From the NCBI GenBank assembly GCA_009785715.1, contig WQVT01000104.1, positions 1 to 7,546 on the forward strand: a stretch of DNA of 7,546 nucleotides, read 5' to 3'. The notes under the pieces are model-generated. The model was not told where the DNA came from, made no database searches, and saw nothing but the letters and a program-made list of their open reading frames with translations. Position numbers and translations under genes: made by a program. The DNA comes from Acidimicrobiaceae bacterium. Lineage in GTDB: Bacteria; Actinomycetota; Acidimicrobiia; Acidimicrobiales; Palsa-688. Each line of letters opens with the position of its first letter. Within the stretch, counting starts at the first letter, position 1. This document shows, piece after piece, positions 4,976 to 7,546 of the stretch.

Positions 4976-5048
4976 GGGCGCCTAGCTCAGTTGGTAGAGC
5001 ACCGCCCTTACAAGGCGGTGGTCGTCGGTTCGAGTCCGGCGGCGCCCA
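4976..5048 (+). tRNA. tRNA-Val (anticodon TAC)
   Basis: The cloverleaf is complete: acceptor GGGCGCC with GGCGCCC, D arm GCTC/GAGC with AGTTGGTA loop, anticodon arm CCGCC/GGCGG with loop CTTACAA, and T arm GTCGG/CCGGC with loop TTCGAGT. The length is 73 nt with discriminator A, followed by CCC, so CCA is added after transcription. TAC reads GUA and other valine codons. Confidence 0.97.
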
Positions 5049-5101
5049 CCCCGATTCCCCCGCCCGTCGATTCCACGGCCCTGTCGTTCCCAATGCTGAG
5101 C

Positions 5102-5107
5102 TAGCGT
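5102..5107 (+). promoter_or_regulatory. Possible -10 box of the dehydrogenase operon
   Basis: TAGCGT (TANNNT) predicts a start near 5114 and a leader of about 50 nt. There is no good -35, so this is tentative. Read-through from the tRNA is the alternative. Confidence 0.25.
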
Positions 5108-5121
5108 TCGGCGGGGAAAGC

Positions 5122-5144
5122 GGTCCGGGTCGCAGCGCCGGACC
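5122..5144 (+). other. Leader hairpin before the dehydrogenase gene
   Basis: GGTCCGG (5122-5128) and CCGGACC (5138-5144) form seven perfect pairs with a 9-nt loop, 20 nt before the start codon and just upstream of the ribosome site. No T-run follows, so it is not a standard terminator. It may end the tRNA transcript or shape the mRNA leader. Confidence 0.4.
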
Positions 5145-5164
5145 CACGACGGGGGGGAGCAGTC

Positions 5165-6247
5165 ATGCCCACGAAGACGCCAGCCGCCATCTACGTGGAG
5201 TCGGGCAAGCCGATGGTGATCGACGAGATCGAGCTGCCCGATCCGGGGCCGACGCAGGTCAGCATCCGGCACTTCGCCACCGGGGTCTGCCACTCGCAGC
5301 TTCACGAGCTTCACCGGCCCAATCCCACGCTTCCGCTGGTGCTCGGGCATGAGTCGACCGGGGTCGTGACAGCCGTCGGCTCCGAGGTCCGCCACGTCGC
5401 CGAGGGCGATCACGTGATGGTCACCTGGGTGCCGCGCAGCGCCCCGGCCCCCGGGCCTCCGACTCCAGCGCACGTGACCTACCGCGGCGAGCAGATCGCG
5501 TTCGGCGCCCCGGCGTACACGGGCACCTTCACCTGGGCTCGCGACACGGTCGCCGACGAGCAGATGGTCCTTCCGCTCGATAAGAGCGCCGCCACCGACG
5601 TCACGGCGATCATCGGGTGCGCCATCATGACCGGCGCCGGCGCGGCGATCCATGCCGCCAATGTCCGACCGGGTGAGTCGGTGGCGATCATCGGCGCCGG
5701 TGGGGTCGGGCTGGCCATCATTCAGGCCTGCGCCAACCTCAGCGCCGATCCGATCATCGTGGTCGACCTGGCCGACGAGAAGCTCGAGTTCGCCAAGAAG
5801 TTCGGCGCCACCATCGGGGTCAACGCCAGCAATGGCGACCCCGTGAAGCAGGTGCAGGAGCTCACGGGGGGTGGACTGGCCGGCGGCGTGGACCACGCGT
5901 TCGACGCCATCGGCATCGGCCAGACGATGAGCCAGGTCCTCGAGATGGCCCGGGCCCGGCGGCCGGGTGACCGCGAGGGCGGAGAGGCCATCCTGGTCGG
6001 CGTGCCGCACGGCGACATGCCGGTCCTGCAGATGTATCAACTCTTCGGCGGCAAGGTCTACCGCGGCGCCCCCGGTGGGTGCTGCATCCCCGACCGCGAC
6101 TTTCCGTTGTTCGTCCGCTGGGCTGCCGAGGGCAAGCTGCCGCTCGAGGAGCTCGTCACCCGGCGCTATTCACTGGAGCAGATCAACGAGGCATGCGATG
6201 CCTTGGCCCATGGCGAGATCGCCGGACGGGCGATCGTCGAGTTCTGA
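5165..6247 (+). CDS. Zinc-type medium-chain alcohol dehydrogenase lacking the structural zinc site
   Basis: A 360-residue MDR protein, probably NAD-dependent. The catalytic domain shows the three zinc ligands of the family: Cys42 in GVCHS, His62 in LGHES (with Glu63) and Cys152 in GCAIMTGAGAA. The Rossmann domain follows, with GAGGVG at 177-182 and an acidic residue, Asp201 in VVDLAD, that favours NAD over NADP. The class III-like GC...TGAGAA block relates it to NDMA-dependent and formaldehyde-type dehydrogenases, but the lobe that normally carries four structural-zinc cysteines (here about 88-115, WVPRSAPAPGPPTPAHVTY) has none. ATG 5165 follows GGGGGAG with 5-nt spacing. It is the first gene of an operon with a VOC protein 12 nt downstream, whose ribosome site overlaps this stop codon. 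The substrate is unknown; an alcohol or aldehyde of a catabolic pathway is inference. Confidence 0.88.
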   Translation: MPTKTPAAIYVESGKPMVIDEIELPDPGPTQVSIRHFATGVCHSQLHELHRPNPTLPLVLGHESTGVVTAVGSEVRHVAEGDHVMVTWVPRSAPAPGPPTPAHVTYRGEQIAFGAPAYTGTFTWARDTVADEQMVLPLDKSAATDVTAIIGCAIMTGAGAAIHAANVRPGESVAIIGAGGVGLAIIQACANLSADPIIVVDLADEKLEFAKKFGATIGVNASNGDPVKQVQELTGGGLAGGVDHAFDAIGIGQTMSQVLEMARARRPGDREGGEAILVGVPHGDMPVLQMYQLFGGKVYRGAPGGCCIPDRDFPLFVRWAAEGKLPLEELVTRRYSLEQINEACDALAHGEIAGRAIVEF

Positions 6248-6259
6248 GGAGGGAATCAA

Positions 6260-7129
6260 ATGGCTGCTACGTATGACCGCGAGGCGGAGGATCTCGGAAA
6301 TATCGTGGCCCTGGAGCACGTCAACGTGCGTATCCCGGACCAGCGACTTTCCACTATTTTTCACGTGATGGGGCTGGGTCTGACCCGCGACCCGTACCTG
6401 ATGACCGGCATCACCAACATGTGGATCAACGTCGGCAGGAGCCAGTTCCATCTCCCGACCGGCGGTCCGGACGTGGTGCGGGGTCACATCGGCCTGGTGC
6501 TGCCCGATCGTGAGGCGCTCCTCGAGCGCCTGGTCGGGGTGAAGGGGGAGCTCGACGGCACCCAGTTCTCCTTCAGCGAGCACGACACCTATGTCGAGGC
6601 CGTCTCGCCGTGGGGCAACCGCTTCCGTTGCTTCGAGCCGAACCCCAGCTTCGGGCAGATATCGCTCGGCCTGCCCTACGTCCAATTCGACGTGCCGGTC
6701 GGGGCCGCTGCCGGGATCGCCCGCTTCTACCGGGAGGTGCTCGGGGCCCGGGCCTCGGTCAGCGAGGAGGACGGCGGCGCCGTCGCCTTCTGCTCGGTCG
6801 GGAAGAATCAGGACCTCGTGTACCGGGAGACGGACCGGCCGCTGCCCCCCTACGACGGCCACCACATCCAGGTGTATCTGGCCAACTTCTCCGGGCCGCA
6901 CCACGAGCTCGACTCCCGGGGCCTGGTCTTCGAGGAGAGCGATCAGTGGCAGTACCGCTTCAAGGACCTCGTTGACCTCGACACCGGGGACGTCTTGTTC
7001 ACGATCGAGCACGAGATCCGTTCGATGACCCACCCGCTGTTTGCCCGGCCACTGGTCAATCGCAATCCGCAGCAGACGAATCGCGCGTTCGTTCCGGGTC
7101 ACGAGGAGTGGTCGCCCTACCTCGCCTAG
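6260..7129 (+). CDS. Two-domain VOC (glyoxalase/extradiol dioxygenase fold) protein
   Basis: A 289-residue soluble protein made of two vicinal-oxygen-chelate modules. Module 1 (about 15-130) runs from LEHVNVRIPD through QFHLPTG and GHIGLVLPD to SPWGNRFRCFEPN. Module 2 (about 138-255) runs from LPYVQFDVP and IARFYREVLGA through DGHHIQVYLANF to VLFTIEHEIRS. Possible metal ligands are His20, His64 and His76 in module 1, and Gln142, His202 and Glu250 in module 2; which site is active cannot be settled by eye. VOC enzymes include glyoxalases, extradiol dioxygenases, epimerases and resistance proteins. A tail of about 35 residues follows, ending HEEWSPYLA. AGGAGGG (6247-6253) is 6 nt before ATG and overlaps the stop codon of the dehydrogenase gene, so translation is probably coupled. 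A shared catabolic pathway is inference. Confidence 0.82.
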   Translation: MAATYDREAEDLGNIVALEHVNVRIPDQRLSTIFHVMGLGLTRDPYLMTGITNMWINVGRSQFHLPTGGPDVVRGHIGLVLPDREALLERLVGVKGELDGTQFSFSEHDTYVEAVSPWGNRFRCFEPNPSFGQISLGLPYVQFDVPVGAAAGIARFYREVLGARASVSEEDGGAVAFCSVGKNQDLVYRETDRPLPPYDGHHIQVYLANFSGPHHELDSRGLVFEESDQWQYRFKDLVDLDTGDVLFTIEHEIRSMTHPLFARPLVNRNPQQTNRAFVPGHEEWSPYLA

Positions 7130-7164
7130 CCTCGGAGCGTGGCTCCTCCGCATCCCTTCCTCCG

Positions 7165-7212
7165 CTGACCGGCGACTGCCATCGGCTCCGCCTATGGCAG
7201 TCGCGCGGTCAG
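7165..7212. repeat. Long inverted repeat (18-bp hairpin) after the operon
   Basis: CTGACCG then GCGACTGCCAT (7165-7182) pairs with ATGGCAGTCGC, a bulged G at 7205, and CGGTCAG (7206-7212): 18 perfect pairs around an 11-nt loop that itself has GGC/GCC. There is no T-run on either side. It may be a bidirectional terminator of the U-less kind proposed for Actinobacteria, or a dispersed palindromic repeat. A smaller GGAGC/GCTCC hairpin sits at 7134-7146, just after the operon stop. Confidence 0.85.
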
Positions 7213-7247
7213 GCCGTGGCCTCCGCCCCGGGTGGCAGCGCCGGCGG

Positions 7248-7253
7248 TACCCT
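7248..7253 (+). promoter_or_regulatory. Putative -10 box, leaderless promoter of the 86-aa gene
   Basis: TACCCT (TANNNT) is followed by CGGTGGG and then GTG at 7261, the same 7-nt spacing as at 3178 and 3245. No -35 is evident at the expected distance. Confidence 0.4.
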
Positions 7254-7260
7254 CGGTGGG

Positions 7261-7521
7261 GTGGACATGAGCATGGTCACCGAATCGGGTGAGGTGCCGG
7301 TGCCGCGCGGCGCCCGTTGGGCGGCCCTGACGACGGTCGGGCCGGCGGACTTCGAAGGCCGGGCGACGAATGCCACGCGAACGGTGGTCAACGTGAGCGG
7401 TAAGGAGTCGATCCGGGTCGATCTCGGCTCCGCGGAAGGCGGGACGGCGACGGCCGACGCCGGGGAGGGCATGGTGTTGATCGAGTGGCTCTTCGACTCC
7501 GATGACACCGGTTCCCACTGA
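7261..7521 (+). CDS. Hypothetical protein (86 aa), family not recognised
   Basis: I do not recognise this protein. It has 86 residues, is acidic and soluble, without signal peptide, membrane helix or cysteine. It starts VDMSMVTESGEVPVPRGARW and ends EWLFDSDDTGSH. The middle (ADFEGRATNATRTVVNVSGKESIRVDLG) suggests short beta strands. Third codon positions are strongly G/C, as in the confident genes here, which supports this strand over the overlapping open frames on the minus strand. The start is uncertain: GTG 7261 fits a leaderless transcript (TACCCT box 7 nt upstream), while ATG 7267 or 7273 in the same frame could use GGTGGGG as a weak ribosome site. It lies downstream of the 18-bp hairpin, so it is probably a separate unit. 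Confidence 0.6.
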   Translation: MDMSMVTESGEVPVPRGARWAALTTVGPADFEGRATNATRTVVNVSGKESIRVDLGSAEGGTATADAGEGMVLIEWLFDSDDTGSH

Positions 7522-7546
7522 GCTCGCTGCCCCACTGACTCTCTGC

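Noticed and set aside
4976..5048. tRNA-Val as an integration site of a mobile element
   Set aside because: No integrase, no duplicated tRNA 3' end and no change of composition around it within the window.
4982..6040. A 352-codon minus-strand open frame opposite the dehydrogenase gene
   Set aside because: It runs through the tRNA-Val gene and the dehydrogenase catalytic motifs; low-complexity H/D/G-rich product.
6170..7153. A 327-codon minus-strand open frame opposite the VOC gene
   Set aside because: Antisense shadow of a confident VOC protein with its own ribosome site; no independent start signal or motif.
1..7546. CRISPR array, insertion sequence or biosynthetic/defence cluster
   Set aside because: No regularly spaced direct repeats of CRISPR size, no transposase, and no nuclease, helicase or toxin-antitoxin pair recognised among the proteins.

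Overview
This is a GC-rich window with strongly G/C-ending codons, two bacterial tRNAs without encoded CCA, a WhiB-family regulator (a family confined to Actinobacteria and their phages) and several genes whose GTG start sits 7 nt after a TANNNT box. It is therefore actinobacterial chromosome. A deep lineage such as Acidimicrobiia is a guess from the general look of the proteins, not a demonstrated assignment.

Layout. 2-895: C-terminal part of an amidase-signature enzyme that enters from the left edge. 909-981 (minus): tRNA with anticodon CAT, better read as the lysidine-type Ile2 tRNA than Met. 1060-1161: TPP riboswitch whose 3' end contains the ribosome binding site of an NCS1 permease (1163-2575), a likely CytX-type transporter of the thiamine pyrimidine precursor. 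2564-2631: a degenerate 17-bp tandem repeat across the junction of two convergent genes. 2615-3178 (minus): protein of unknown function, divergent from an inositol-monophosphatase-family enzyme (3245-4012). Both of these appear to be leaderless.

4035-4898 is the most interesting part. It is a complete whiB7/wblC-type antibiotic-response locus: an AT tract exactly 3 bp upstream of a -35 box, a 17-bp spacer and a -10 box, a leader of about 490 nt, a 65-codon upstream ORF with a near-perfect Shine-Dalgarno, an intrinsic terminator 30 nt after its stop codon, then a WhiB7-like protein with four cysteines, an EPWGVWGG turn and an RGRP AT-hook. The arrangement implies that translation of the upstream ORF controls read-through into whiB7, with WhiB7 feeding back on its own promoter.

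4976-5048: tRNA-Val(TAC). 5165-7129: a two-gene operon with a zinc-type alcohol dehydrogenase that has lost the structural-zinc cysteines and a two-domain VOC/glyoxalase-fold protein. 7165-7212: an 18-bp GC-rich hairpin. 7261-7521: a small protein of unknown function that also looks leaderless. The last 25 bases hold nothing I can assign.

Regulation is the theme. One operon senses thiamine pyrophosphate, one locus apparently senses translation through an attenuator, and three genes use leaderless GTG starts.
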